Numbered from the stretch's first letter, positions 45,247 to 54,869 are shown. The stretch is DNA of 64,000 nucleotides from Arthrobacter alpinus (GCF_001445575.1 NZ_CP013200.1:3968001-4032000); one strand, 5' to 3'. Translations and numbers: made by a program. Notes: generated from the sequence alone by a model not told the origin.

Positions 45247-46167
45247 ATGGATTCCGGATCTGCTTCCACAAGCGCCCCGTCTCATGCTCATGCCGGGCGC
45301 GGCGTGGCCACCTCCCTCATTGCATCGGTCCTGTTCGCCGTCATCTTTCTGATCGCCGGGCTGTTGCCAGGGTGGGGCGCCGAGGAAATCTTTGGCTGGC
45401 GCGTGGTCTTGACCCTTGCCACGTTGGGTGCGATCTTCCCGTTTCTTCCCGGGGCGCGTGCCGAGTTCCGTGACCTCTTCCTTAAAGTTCGACGTCGGCC
45501 GGCGCTCCTTCTGCCCGGGCTACTGGCGGCCGGTATTGTCGGAGTCCAGCTGTGGCTTTTCATGTGGGCGCCCCTGAATGGCATGGCGCTGTCGGTGTCC
45601 TTTGGTTACTTCCTGCTTCCGCTGACCATGGTGCTGGCTGGCCGAGCATTCTTCGCCGACCGGCTCAGCCCGTTACGTAAATTGGCTGTCGCCGCAGCTG
45701 CCGTGGGAGTTGCCCATGAGGCGTTCTCCGCGGGCGGACTGGCCTGGCCTACACTGCTGGTGTGTCTGGGCTACCCCGTGTACTTTGTGCTGAGGCGCAA
45801 GAGCGGTTTCGATCATCTGCCGGCGTTTGCGGCGGAATTGCTCGTCCTGTTGCCCGTGGGCGTGTATTTCATTCTGGCCGGCCCGCACGGTTTGAGCTCC
45901 GGAGGTGACACCGAAGGGCTTTGGGCGGCCTGGTCCATTGGCATTCTCGGTGGCATCGCTATGGCACTGTATTTGTTGGCCAGCAAGTGGCTGCCATTGT
46001 CTTTGTTTGGACTGCTGAGCTACGTTGAGCCGGTCCTGCTGGTGGGCGTTTCACTCTTTCTGGGCGAGACCCTTGGCTGGTCCGCCATGTTCACCTACGG
46101 CCCCATCTTGTTGGCGCTGCTACTCCTAGCTGTGGACGGCCGGCGAAAGGCACTGCCCAAGCCCTGA
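45247..46167 (+). CDS. EamA/RarD-like permease
   Basis: 306 aa from ATG 45247, about ten membrane helices in two EamA repeats, as in RarD/DMT exporters. The conserved ends of the repeats are visible: MALSVSFGYFLLPLTMVLAGRAFF and SYVEPVLLVGVSLFLGE. The frame runs back to 45172, just behind the tRNA, but the later ATG better matches the family start (hydrophilic residues, then helix 1). Single gene, followed by a 32-bp repeat array. Substrate unknown. Confidence 0.9.
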   Translation: MDSGSASTSAPSHAHAGRGVATSLIASVLFAVIFLIAGLLPGWGAEEIFGWRVVLTLATLGAIFPFLPGARAEFRDLFLKVRRRPALLLPGLLAAGIVGVQLWLFMWAPLNGMALSVSFGYFLLPLTMVLAGRAFFADRLSPLRKLAVAAAAVGVAHEAFSAGGLAWPTLLVCLGYPVYFVLRRKSGFDHLPAFAAELLVLLPVGVYFILAGPHGLSSGGDTEGLWAAWSIGILGGIAMALYLLASKWLPLSLFGLLSYVEPVLLVGVSLFLGETLGWSAMFTYGPILLALLLLAVDGRRKALPKP

Positions 46168-46177
46168 CCACCACTAC

Positions 46178-46286
46178 GGACCCTCCCTCAGCGATTGGGG
46201 TGTTTCGACGGACCCTCCCTCAGCGAATGGGGCGTTTCGACGGACCCTCCCTCAGCGATTGGGGCGTTTCGACGGATCCTCCCTAC
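46178..46286. repeat. 32-bp tandem repeat, three copies plus partial
   Basis: Units at 46178-46209, 46210-46241 and 46242-46273 plus a decayed partial copy. The core GACCCTCCCTCAGCGATT (then GGGG) is the same as the array at 4219, with the same 32-bp period. It lies after the EamA gene, convergent with nothing, before the YnfA gene. Confidence 0.85.
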
Positions 46287-46323
46287 GCCTCTCCGCCAGG
46301 CCGCCACCCCATCCCATCCCCTC

Positions 46324-46388
46324 GAGTGTCCACTTAACGTACGCTTCGAGCCCATTTCGGCGCTCAAACGTACATTAAGTGGACACTC
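46324..46388. repeat. Long intergenic hairpin sharing sequence with 33134
   Basis: Arms 46324-46351 and 46362-46388 pair in about 24 of 27 positions around a 10-nt loop; the left arm reads GAGTGTCCACTTAACGTACG. It ends 36 bp before the YnfA gene and begins after the 32-bp repeats, so it might terminate EamA transcription. The other copy at 33134 has the same outer arm. Confidence 0.65.
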
Positions 46389-46424
46389 ACCGCACGCACT
46401 GCTCGCGCTGGGAGAAGATGAATC

Positions 46425-46760
46425 ATGAGCATCACGAAAACCATCATCTTGTTTGCACTGGCCGCCGTGGCTGAAATTGGCGGTGCGTGGCTGATCTGGC
46501 AGGCCGTGCGCGAGGACAAAGCGTGGTGGTGGGCAGGTCTGGGGATCGTAGCCCTGGGCGCCTACGGATTCATCGCAGCCATGCAACAAGACGCCAACTT
46601 TGGCCGGGTTCTGGCCGCGTACGGTGGGGTGTTCATTGCCGGTTCCCTGGTCTGGGGCATGATCGTGGACAAATTCACGCCCGACCGCTGGGACATCATC
46701 GGCGCCCTCGTGGCTCTGGCCGGCGTCAGCATCATCATGTTCGCGCCCCGCCCGGTCTAG
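46425..46760 (+). CDS. YnfA family (UPF0060) membrane protein
   Basis: 111 aa with four helices, normal for YnfA/UPF0060, a small-multidrug-resistance-like family. Hallmarks: [13 protein letters not shown] in helix 1, [10 protein letters not shown] and [37 protein letters not shown] lies upstream of ATG 46425. Some relatives export toxic cations; function here is unknown. Confidence 0.95.
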   Translation: MSITKTIILFALAAVAEIGGAWLIWQAVREDKAWWWAGLGIVALGAYGFIAAMQQDANFGRVLAAYGGVFIAGSLVWGMIVDKFTPDRWDIIGALVALAGVSIIMFAPRPV

Positions 46761-46799
46761 TGTTCGCGCCCCGACCGCACTACCCCTACCTCCGCCGAC

Positions 46800-46860
46800 C
46801 GCGAGGATGCAGCAGTTGCTAATGTTCCTCGCAATCATTGGCAACTACTGCATCCTCGCG
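46800..46860. terminator. Long hairpin after ynfA
   Basis: Arms 46800-46824 and 46836-46860 pair in 23 of 25 positions, with an 11-nt loop. The left arm opens CGCGAGGATGCAG. It lies 39 bp after the YnfA stop and ends about 65 bp before the NUDIX start. Confidence 0.6.
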
Positions 46861-46924
46861 GGGTGGGCTCGGGAGGAAATGAGCAGGAAAGGTGTAGAAA
46901 CCTGCACCCGATAGGATTGACCAC

Positions 46925-47335
46925 GTGAAAAACGTCCTGAAAGTATCCGCCGTCTGCATCTACGATCACGACGGACGGCTCCTCACGGTCCGCAAAAACG
47001 GCACCGATAAGTTCATGCACCCTGGCGGCAAGCCCGAACCGGGCGAGAGCGCAGCAGAAGCCGGGTCTCGGGAGCTGTCCGAAGAAGTGGGTCTGGAGAT
47101 CGCCGCCGCAGACCTCACACTCATGGGTGTTTGGCACGGCACCGCCGCCAACGAAGCCAACACGGACATCGAGGCCACAGTCTTTACCGCTCCGGGAAGC
47201 TGGGCCGCCGGTTCAATCGTCCCGGCAGCGGAGATTGCCGAGCTGCGCTGGATGCACCTGATCGACGCAGCCGACTACGAAGACCTCGCCCCGCTACTGA
47301 CCGAGTACGTGCTCCCGCGCCTGCTGAGCGCATAA
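46925..47335 (+). CDS. NUDIX hydrolase
   Basis: 136 aa with GTG start at 46925. Complete NUDIX box: G-x5-E-x7-REL-x-EE-x-GL, seen as GGKPEPGES and AGSRELSEEVGL at about 34-57. Hydrolyses a nucleoside diphosphate linked to another group; the specific substrate is unknown. Single gene, convergent with an ABC exporter. Confidence 0.92.
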   Translation: MKNVLKVSAVCIYDHDGRLLTVRKNGTDKFMHPGGKPEPGESAAEAGSRELSEEVGLEIAAADLTLMGVWHGTAANEANTDIEATVFTAPGSWAAGSIVPAAEIAELRWMHLIDAADYEDLAPLLTEYVLPRLLSA

Positions 47336-47394
47336 CTTCCCTTAACTAGCAGCTCTAGCAGGCAAGCAAGAACGGCAGCCGCAAACCGAAGCCG

Positions 47395-49311
47395 CTATGC
47401 CTCCTTGGGGAAGGAACCATCCGGTACCTCGGCGTCCGCAACGGCGGCCACGGCCTGGGCAAACTGGGTGTCGTGCAATTCCGCATAGCGCCCGCCGGCG
47501 CCAATGAGTTCGTCGTGCGTGCCACGTTCCACAATGCGTCCAGCTTCCAGCACCAGAATCACGTCGGCGGAGCGGATGGTGGAGAGCCGGTGCGCAATGA
47601 CCAGCGCCGTCCGGCCTTCCAATGCCTCACCCAAAGCGGCCTGCACGGCGGCCTCATTCGTGGAATCCAAGGCCGCGGTGGCCTCATCCAAAATCACTAC
47701 GGCTGGCTGCACCAGCAACAGGCGCGCAATGGTCAGGCGCTGGCGTTCACCACCGGAGAGCCGGTATCCGCGCTCCCCCACCACGGTGTCCAGACCATCG
47801 GGCAGAGCCTCCGCGAAGGCCGAGAGCCGAGCACGCTTGAGCACATCCCAAATCTCCGCATCCGTCGCGGTGGGCTTGGCCAGGCGCAGGTTGGATCGAA
47901 TGGATTCGTGGAACAGGTGTCCGTCCTGCGTGACCATGCCAACGCCGGCGCGGAGGCCATCGAAGGACAGATCCCGCACGTCCACGCCCCCCAAGCGCAC
48001 GGTGCCGGAATCGACGTCGTACAGCCTTGAAAGAAGCTGCGCAATGGTTGACTTGCCCGCCCCCGAGGAACCCACCAGCGCAATGGTCTGGCCAGGTTCG
48101 GCCCGGAAGGAAATCCCGTGCAGCACATCCTCGCCGCCGCGCGTGTCCAGCACCGCAACATCTTCGAGCGAGGCGAGCGAGACCTTGTCCGCCGACGGGT
48201 AGGCGAAGCGGACGTCGGAGAACTCCACGGCGAGCGGGCCCGCTGGAAGCACCACCGGAACGGGCTTTTCAGTAATCAGCGGCTTCAGATCGAGAATCTC
48301 AAACACGCGATCAAAGGAGACCAGCGCGCTCATGATGTCCACGCGCGCATTCGCCAAGGCGGTGAGCGGGGCGTACAGGCGAGTCAACAGCAGGGCCAGT
48401 ACGACGACGTCGCCCGCGTTAAGCGTGCCACCGATGGCGAGGGCGCCACCCAGGCCATACACGAGCGCCAGCGCCAGTGAGGAGACCAGCATCAGCGCCG
48501 TGAAGAACACGAACTGCATGATCGCGGTGCGTACGCCAATGTCGCGGACGCGGTTCGCACGGGAGGCGAACTCGCGTGACTCCTCGGCGGGGCGGCCAAA
48601 CAGCTTGACCAAGGTGGCACCGGGAGCGGAGAAGCGCTCTGTCATCTGCGTGCTCATATCGGCGTTCAGGTCAGCAGCCTCGCGGCGCAACCCAGCCAGT
48701 CGGCGGCCAAAGCGGCGGGCCGGCATGAGGAAGATCGGCAGCAGAACAAGTGCCAGCAACGTCACCAGCCACGAGGTGTTCAACATGACAATGAGCGTCA
48801 ATACCAGCTGAACGGAGTTGGAAACAATGCCGGAGAGCGTGCCGGAAAACGCCTGCTGCGCACCAATGACATCGTTATTGAGCCGGCTCACCAGCGCGCC
48901 CGTGCGGGTACGGGTGAAGAAGGCGATGGGCATACGCTGCACGTGATCGAACACGGCGGTGCGCAGATCCAAGATGACCCCCTCACCCAGGTTCGCCGAA
49001 ATCCAGCGGATCACCAGTGAGAGCCCTGCATCCAAAACCGCCACGAGCGCAATGAGGCCTGCCAGACGCACCACCACATCCACGGCAGATTTCGCCACAA
49101 TGGCATCCACTACTTGGCCGGCCAGCACCGGAGTGGCCACCGCAAGCGCCGCCGAGATCACCGACAGCACCACAAAGACCAACAGTTTGCGACTGTAGGG
49201 CTTGGCGAAAAGGATCGTTCGGCGCAGGGTGTCCTTCGAGATTCCGCCGTTGGACTTGTCCGAGCGCATGGTGCTCCAAAGTGAGCTCCAGGCCGCGCCT
49301 TCCATACTCAT
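47395..49311 (-). CDS. ABC exporter, fused membrane and ATPase domains
   Basis: 638 aa from ATG 49311 (GAGGA 8 nt upstream). The membrane domain with six helices (about 40-340) is followed by an ATPase: Walker A GSSGAGKST, signature LSGGERQR, Walker B VVILDEATAALDS, H-loop VIAHRLST. An inserted stretch (KVSLASLEDVAVLDTRGG) lies between strand 1 and Walker A. Half-size lipid or multidrug exporter working as a dimer. Transcribed alone; an upstream TTATAG may be its -10. Confidence 0.95.
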   Translation of the reverse strand: MSMEGAAWSSLWSTMRSDKSNGGISKDTLRRTILFAKPYSRKLLVFVVLSVISAALAVATPVLAGQVVDAIVAKSAVDVVVRLAGLIALVAVLDAGLSLVIRWISANLGEGVILDLRTAVFDHVQRMPIAFFTRTRTGALVSRLNNDVIGAQQAFSGTLSGIVSNSVQLVLTLIVMLNTSWLVTLLALVLLPIFLMPARRFGRRLAGLRREAADLNADMSTQMTERFSAPGATLVKLFGRPAEESREFASRANRVRDIGVRTAIMQFVFFTALMLVSSLALALVYGLGGALAIGGTLNAGDVVVLALLLTRLYAPLTALANARVDIMSALVSFDRVFEILDLKPLITEKPVPVVLPAGPLAVEFSDVRFAYPSADKVSLASLEDVAVLDTRGGEDVLHGISFRAEPGQTIALVGSSGAGKSTIAQLLSRLYDVDSGTVRLGGVDVRDLSFDGLRAGVGMVTQDGHLFHESIRSNLRLAKPTATDAEIWDVLKRARLSAFAEALPDGLDTVVGERGYRLSGGERQRLTIARLLLVQPAVVILDEATAALDSTNEAAVQAALGEALEGRTALVIAHRLSTIRSADVILVLEAGRIVERGTHDELIGAGGRYAELHDTQFAQAVAAVADAEVPDGSFPKEA

Positions 49312-49392
49312 GCGTGTATTCCTCATCATTAAGTGGGCAAGCTATAAGCCTAAACGCCCTGCCCTACATTGGGAATTCCCGGGTTCCAATTC

Positions 49393-49436
49393 CGCTTGAG
49401 GCCTGTCCAAGGCACGCTTCAGGCCTGTCCCGGGCA
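49393..49436. repeat. 22-bp direct repeat in amino-acid-transporter leader
   Basis: CGCTTGAGGCCTGTCC (49393 on) and CGCTTCAGGCCTGTCC (49415 on) form two 22-bp units, 19 of 22 identical, each with the palindrome AGGCCT. They lie 160-200 bp before the substrate-binding-protein gene and could be an operator pair. The remaining bases to 49595 contain no further ORF; no riboswitch recognised. Confidence 0.5.
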
Positions 49437-49595
49437 TGAGATTCACATCACCAACGTCACCCTTGCTACTCAGGGGGAAATATTGCCGCCCGTTTTGGGG
49501 TTTCACAGTGATAGCGTCCAATGACGGAACCGCCGCGACTCAGCACCTTCGCGGCATCTCACCATCGAGCACAGCACAGCAAAGGAAACGTAGAA

Positions 49596-50405
49596 ATGAA
49601 TCGTCGCAGCTTTGGAGTCGTCGGATTACTTGCAGCAGCATCACTAGTCCTGGCGGCGTGCGGCGGCACCTCCGATACGGGTACCTCTGCTGGCGGGGAC
49701 ACATCCCTGAGCAGCGTGAAGGATGCTGGCCAGATTGTGTTCGCCACCGAGGGCACCTACAAGCCGTTCAGCTACCACGAAGGCGGCGCCGGCGATCTGA
49801 CTGGTTACGACGTCGAGGTCGCCAAGGCTGTTGCTGACAAGCTCGGCGTGAAGGCCAAGTTTGAAGAAACCCAGTGGGATTCCATCTTTGCCGGTCTGGA
49901 AGCCAAGCGCTTTGACGCCATCGCCAATCAGGTGACCGTCAGCCCTGAACGCCAGGAAAAGTATGAGCTGTCCACCCCGTACACGGTGTCCCATGGCGTC
50001 ATCGTGACCCTGGATAGCAACAAAGACATCATGTCTTTTGCCGATCTGAAGGACAAGACCACGGCCCAGTCGCTGACCAGCAACTGGTACAAACTGGCCA
50101 CCTCCAGCGGCGCCAAGGTGGAGGCCGTTGAAGGCTGGGCCCAGGCCGCCACACTGTTGAAGGACGGCCGTGTTGATGCCAGCGTCAATGACAAGCTCAC
50201 GGTTGTGGATTACCTGAAGAACACGCCTAACTCGGGTTTGAAGATCGCCGCCACCACCGATGAATCCTCCGACGCCTCAATCGCCTTCCGCAAGGGCTCC
50301 ACTGCCCTCAAGGATGCTGTCGACGCAGCACTGAAGGATCTCGGCGCGGATGGCACCTTGACCAAGTTGAGCGAAAAGTACTTCGGCGAAGACTTCAGCA
50401 AGTAA
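49596..50405 (+). CDS. Polar amino-acid ABC transporter, substrate-binding lipoprotein
   Basis: 269 aa, ATG 49596 with AAAGGA upstream. Signal peptide with lipobox LAAC (C22), anchoring the protein outside the membrane. SBP family 3 fold: FATEGTYKPFSY and LTGYDVEVAKAVADKLG near the start, AQSLTSNWYKLATSSGAKVE in the hinge, and terminal LSEKYFGEDFSK. Family members bind cystine, glutamine, glutamate or similar. First gene of a three-gene importer. Confidence 0.93.
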   Translation: MNRRSFGVVGLLAAASLVLAACGGTSDTGTSAGGDTSLSSVKDAGQIVFATEGTYKPFSYHEGGAGDLTGYDVEVAKAVADKLGVKAKFEETQWDSIFAGLEAKRFDAIANQVTVSPERQEKYELSTPYTVSHGVIVTLDSNKDIMSFADLKDKTTAQSLTSNWYKLATSSGAKVEAVEGWAQAATLLKDGRVDASVNDKLTVVDYLKNTPNSGLKIAATTDESSDASIAFRKGSTALKDAVDAALKDLGADGTLTKLSEKYFGEDFSK

Positions 50406-50436
50406 GCGCCGGCACCGAACCCGCTAGAGTTCAGCC

Positions 50437-51096
50437 ATGGACTTTAATCTCTTCTGGAGTTCCTTAGGCCCCATGTTGTTGGGCGCCATCAAGGGCACCA
50501 TTCCACTGACACTGGCCTCGTTTGTTCTGGGCTTACTGATCGCGCTGATCATTGCGGTCATGCGTATCAGCTCGAACAAACTGGCCAGTGGCGTGGGCGG
50601 GGTCTACGTCTCGATCATCCGCGGAACTCCCCTGTTGGTGCAGCTGTTCGTGATCTTCTACGGGCTGCCCACCATTGGGGTGAAGCTGGATCCTTGGCCC
50701 AGCGCCATCATCGCCTTCTCCCTGAATGTGGGCGGTTACGCGGCCGAGATCATTCGCGCCGCAATCCTCTCTGTGCCTCGTGGCCAGTGGGAAGCCGGGC
50801 ACATGATCGGCATGTCGCGCAATCAGACGCTGCTGCGGATCATTTTGCCGCAGGCCGCCCGCGTGTCCGTCCCGCCGCTCTCCAACACCTTCATTTCGCT
50901 CGTCAAGGACACCTCGCTGGCGTCGCTGATTCTCGTCACCGAATTGTTCCGCGTTGCCCAGCAGGTGGCGGCGTTCAGCGGGGAATTCATGCTGCTTTAC
51001 CTTGAGGCGGCCCTCATTTACTGGGTCATTTGCCTCGTGTTGTCGACTGCCCAGACCCGTGTGGAAAAGAGGTTGGACCGCTATGTCGCCCACTGA
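50437..51096 (+). CDS. Amino-acid ABC transporter permease
   Basis: 219 aa, five membrane helices, HisM/GlnP-type. The EAA loop for ATPase contact reads [42 protein letters not shown] is the family hallmark. It starts 31 nt after the binding-protein gene and its 3' end overlaps the ATPase gene by 14 nt. A single permease, so it should act as a homodimer. Confidence 0.95.
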   Translation: MDFNLFWSSLGPMLLGAIKGTIPLTLASFVLGLLIALIIAVMRISSNKLASGVGGVYVSIIRGTPLLVQLFVIFYGLPTIGVKLDPWPSAIIAFSLNVGGYAAEIIRAAILSVPRGQWEAGHMIGMSRNQTLLRIILPQAARVSVPPLSNTFISLVKDTSLASLILVTELFRVAQQVAAFSGEFMLLYLEAALIYWVICLVLSTAQTRVEKRLDRYVAH

Positions 51097-51883
51097 TTCC
51101 GTCTTACAGGTTCGTGGCCTGACCAAGGCGTTCGGCACCAACACCGTGCTGCGCGGCATCGATCTCGATGTCCCCCGCGGCAAGGTGGTGGCACTCATTG
51201 GCCCGTCCGGTTCGGGCAAGACCACCATTCTGCGTTCCCTTAATGGACTTGAGATGCCCGACGCCGGAAAAGTCACCGTGGGTGCCCGGGACGCATCCGC
51301 TGAGCAAGATCTCACCATTGACTTCGGTGCTACGGCGAGCTCGAAAAAGGCTCGGGCTGCTGAGGTTGCCGCGTTACGTGACCGCAGCGCCATGGTGTTC
51401 CAGCACTACAACCTCTTCCCGCATAAGACGGTCCTGCAAAATGTCATCGAGGGCCCGGTTCAAGTGCAGAAGCGTCCCCGCGCTGACGTTGTGGCCGAGG
51501 CGGAAAAGCTGCTGGCGCGTGTGGGCTTAGCGGACAAACTCGACGCTTACCCCTTTGAACTTTCCGGTGGCCAGCAGCAGCGTGTCGGCATTGTGCGCGC
51601 CCTGGCGCTGAAGCCGCAACTGCTTCTTTTTGACGAGCCCACCTCGGCCCTCGATCCTGAGCTGGTGGATGACGTCCTTGCCGTTATTAAGGAACTGGCT
51701 GACGAAGGGTGGACCATGGTGATTGTCACCCACGAGCTGGCCTTTGCCCGGCAGACAGCCGATGAGGTGGTCTTCATGGATGGCGGTGTGGTGGTGGAAC
51801 GCGGTCCGGCCAGCCAAGTGTTGCGCAACCCTAAAGAGGAACGTACACAGGCGTTCGTGCGGCGCCTGCTTCACGAAATTTAG
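51083..51883 (+). CDS. Amino-acid ABC transporter ATPase
   Basis: 266 aa from ATG 51083, inside the permease end. Walker [10 protein letters not shown]-loop [11 protein letters not shown], signature LSGGQQQR, Walker [14 protein letters not shown]-loop VTHE. A roughly 20-residue insertion after strand 3 ([20 protein letters not shown]) distinguishes it from GlnQ proper. Powers import of a polar amino acid. The operon ends here. Confidence 0.95.
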   Translation: MSPTDSVLQVRGLTKAFGTNTVLRGIDLDVPRGKVVALIGPSGSGKTTILRSLNGLEMPDAGKVTVGARDASAEQDLTIDFGATASSKKARAAEVAALRDRSAMVFQHYNLFPHKTVLQNVIEGPVQVQKRPRADVVAEAEKLLARVGLADKLDAYPFELSGGQQQRVGIVRALALKPQLLLFDEPTSALDPELVDDVLAVIKELADEGWTMVIVTHELAFARQTADEVVFMDGGVVVERGPASQVLRNPKEERTQAFVRRLLHEI

Positions 51884-52070
51884 GCCTGTATCCCTTATCC
51901 CCTAGCCGAGCCCAACCCCAACCCCCAGCCGAGGTCATGGGGAGTGCACCCCATCGCCAACGCCACCTCCGGTGACATAGCTTGATACAGAGCTGTTCTA
52001 CGCGTCTGGACTGGGTAGTCCGCCCGGCGCCTACCGAGATTGCACCACCGACACTGCACAGGGGAAACAC

Positions 52071-52919
52071 ATGACTGAACCATCCACGGCACGTCCCATC
52101 ATTTTGCGCCGTGTGCAGATGAGCACCACCGCGTGGACCTTGCTGTGCGAATCAACCAGCGCCACGCTGGGACTTCCCACCACCGCGGCCGCCGAAGGCG
52201 CCGAGCCCTTGACCGAAGCAGCCACAGCAGCTGGCTGGGCAGAGCTGCATACTTTGGAGATGTCCCCGCTGCCAGGTGAGGTAACGCGGCAGTGGACAGG
52301 CGCCGTCGCACTTCTTCTAACAGCTCCCATCACGGTGACGGCGCGGGGCACGTACAACGGTGTCAGTACCACCAGTGCTTTGGGGCTGCGGGCCGGGCGC
52401 GGGCTGGCCGTCCACCAGCGGCATGTGTCTGAGCAGGGCTCTGCTGGCACCACTATCACCGGCAGCGAGGACAGCATGGAGATCACGCTGTTCAACGAGG
52501 AAAACGTGTGGGGTGCTGTGTCCCGTCTGCTGCCGCCGCTGGATGTTGTCCGTGCTCGCGCCCAGGCAGCGCCCATGAATTCCGAGCCGTCGGTGGTCAT
52601 TGGCGCAGGAACCACGCCAGCGTCGCTTCCTGCCGAGGACGCGAACATTACCCTCAGCGTCACCACGGTAGCGCCAGGACTTCCGCCGCGGGTCTTCTCT
52701 GGCATGTGGTCGGTGCAGGGCGAGACGTTGTATTCGGTGACCACCCGCAACACGGCATCCAGCCCGGCAACCAGCAGTGAAGCCCCGGAATTGCGACTAA
52801 CCAAGGTGCCTGCGGGGCACATTGCCCATGAGCTGGTATTCGCGGTGGCCGGCGCACACGACGCCCTGGCTGCGGCTGCAGCTGCAGCTCCTGCTGCTAC
52901 TGAAGATGGCGCCCAATGA
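52071..52919 (+). CDS. EspG-like protein (putative type VII secretion chaperone)
   Basis: 282 aa, ATG 52071 with GGGGAAA upstream. No signal peptide or membrane helix. Beta-rich first half and a second half with FNEENVWGAVSRLLPPLD, then an Ala-rich helix at the C-terminus. General layout and gene position resemble actinobacterial EspG, which guides secreted substrates to the ESX machine; the match is by eye and weak. Its TGA overlaps the start of the WXG100-hydrolase gene (ATGA at 52916), so they are translationally coupled. No ESX core genes are in the window. Confidence 0.5.
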   Translation: MTEPSTARPIILRRVQMSTTAWTLLCESTSATLGLPTTAAAEGAEPLTEAATAAGWAELHTLEMSPLPGEVTRQWTGAVALLLTAPITVTARGTYNGVSTTSALGLRAGRGLAVHQRHVSEQGSAGTTITGSEDSMEITLFNEENVWGAVSRLLPPLDVVRARAQAAPMNSEPSVVIGAGTTPASLPAEDANITLSVTTVAPGLPPRVFSGMWSVQGETLYSVTTRNTASSPATSSEAPELRLTKVPAGHIAHELVFAVAGAHDALAAAAAAAPAATEDGAQ

Positions 52920-54399
52920 GCTCCGGAATGCAGGGGCTGGATCCGGCGGACTGCCGTGAGCTCGTCAAAATACTGAAAAATCGGCCGCCCAACTGGAGCA
53001 GGCGGGAGCGTCTCTCGCCCAGACGGTTGGCCGCACGGGATGGCAGGGCCCGGACAGCCACCGGTTCCGCGCACAGTGGCCGGCGAACAGGAAGCGTCTG
53101 AGCACCACTGCCCGAGAATTGGAGGATGCAGCAACCCAGCTGCTGCGTGAAATAGCTGAGCAGGAACGCACCAGCGCTGTGGATACTGGCGGTGGAAGCC
53201 TGTGGGACGGCATTGTCGGCGCTGGCAAGGACTTGTGGGATGACGTCACTGATGGCGTGGACAACGTCGTGGACGGCATCCATGACGCCGCTGACAACGT
53301 GGTCAATGCGGTTGAGGACGGGCTCAGCTGGATTGGTCAGCAGATTGATTTTTCCGCCATCAATAAGGCTGCGACCACGGGTGCCGGGCATTTGAGTCAT
53401 TTTCTGGGCATGGCTGGCCAGTGGCTGGACGGCAATCCACCCTCGCTGGCTGGACTTGCTGCCTCGGCCGGTCTGGTCCTGGGAAGTAGCTTCAGCACCG
53501 GAGTAAGCGTCCTCACCGGCGGGCACGTCAACCTGAATCTATTCGAAGACGGCCAGCCCTATGCTGGGGAGCCTCAACCTGTCAGCAATAGTTCCGATCA
53601 CCCGTTACAGCTGCCCAACTCGATTAGTTCCATCTTCGGCGGGGTCGAGGACGCCTACAATGTGGCAGGAACACCAGGCACACCGGACGGGGATGTGCGG
53701 ATCGTCAGCGTGGAACAGCCTGACGGCAGCATGGCCTACATCGTCAACATCCCCGGCACAGAGACGTGGGGTATCAACGGCAGCGGGCAGGGCAGAGACC
53801 TGACCAGCAACTTGATGGTCATGGCAGGTCAATCCAGCTCCGCCCAAAGGGCCATCGAGCTGGCCATGCAACAGGCAGGCATTCCACCGGGAGCCCCGGT
53901 TTTGCTGGCAGGACACAGCCAGGGCGGCATGATCGCGGCTGCCCTTGCCTCAGACCCCGGTTTCATGGACCGGTACAACGTCACCAATGTGGTGACAGTG
54001 GGGTCCCCCGTGAACGGTGTGGATATTGACCCGCGCGTCCACGTGCTCGAGGCGCAGCACCAGGGCGATCTTGTTCCAAAGCTGGATCTGGGTGGGCTGG
54101 ACGCCAACTTCAACATGCCGGGCACTCCGTCCAATGTCACAGTTGTCACCATGGATGACCCGCCACGTGATGCTTTGGGCAACATCCTGCATTATGCGCC
54201 GTCGCCGATTGGCAATTTGGTCCAAGACGTTCGGGATGTCTCCACCAACCATGCAACGGACCTGTACAAGAATGATTTGGCCAACACCTCGAAGTACCCT
54301 GGCATAGGCTCGTACGAACAAGATCCATCAATGGATGTCTTCCTCAGCAACGATCCCGACAGGGTGAGCGCTGTAGACATCCCCGTAAGCCGGAGGTAA
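52916..54399 (+). pseudogene. WXG100-alpha/beta-hydrolase fusion, frameshifted
   Basis: As read, the first frame stops at 53101 (61 aa). One base is missing in the A-run at 52976-52980: frame 1 gives LVKILK and then the +1 frame continues SAAQLEQAGASLAQTVGR, with W43-Q-G45 (the WXG motif) at the expected place. The joined protein would be 494 aa: WXG100-like helical hairpin (1-95), amphipathic linker with VxxVxDxI-type helices (about 95-150), then a hydrolase with GHSQGG (nucleophile S335), HQGDLVPKLD and TNHATDLY supplying likely Asp and His. The hydrolase alone (from ATG 53119) could still be made. Resembles type VII lipase effectors. Confidence 0.8.
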
Positions 54400-54406
54400 A
54401 TCCAAC

Positions 54407-54817
54407 ATGAGTATAAAGGCTCGCAGATTGCGTATGGTTCTTCTTATGGGACTCTTTGCAGCACTTCTGGCCGCCTGCTCCAATGGTGGCGCATCCTTTG
54501 TCAAAGACATGGACGCCGCACTCGCTGACGTCCCTGGGGTAGTTCACGTCAGCACCGACTACAACACCAACAACGGGATGAGCACACGCATCACAGTCCG
54601 TATCACCGCGTCCGCGGATGCCTCCTTGGAAACGGTGCTCTCCGATTCTCTGCACACCTTTGCCGACACCTCCGGCTCGACCAGGGGCACCATTTCAGTG
54701 TCCTACTACGTCTTCACTGAGGGTGACGAGGAAAACGGCATTCGCCCCTCTGCGTTAGGGCTCCCGATCACACCTACCGTGGATCAGATCCGGGAATTCG
54801 CCAGCGGCGCGCACTAA
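54407..54817 (+). CDS. Lipoprotein next to effector (possible immunity protein)
   Basis: 136 aa, ATG 54407, 7 nt after the hydrolase stop. Basic start (MSIKARRLR), hydrophobic run and lipobox LAAC with C24. The mature part is a small alpha/beta domain with SFVKDMDAALADVPGVVHV, then STRITVRITASADASLETVL. No known family recognised. In staphylococcal T7 lipase systems a surface lipoprotein neutralises the lipase effector; position and localisation suggest the same here (inference). Confidence 0.75.
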   Translation: MSIKARRLRMVLLMGLFAALLAACSNGGASFVKDMDAALADVPGVVHVSTDYNTNNGMSTRITVRITASADASLETVLSDSLHTFADTSGSTRGTISVSYYVFTEGDEENGIRPSALGLPITPTVDQIREFASGAH

Positions 54818-54869
54818 ACAGGTTAGTGAGAACGCCCACCGCAATTTCAAGGATCAACCGCGGATCGTT

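Noticed and set aside
52970..52990. Programmed -1 ribosomal frameshift in the WXG100-hydrolase
   Set aside because: The zero-frame codons AAA AAT are preceded by G, so the X-XXY-YYZ pattern fails; no clear downstream stem was identified. A deletion or sequencing error is simpler.
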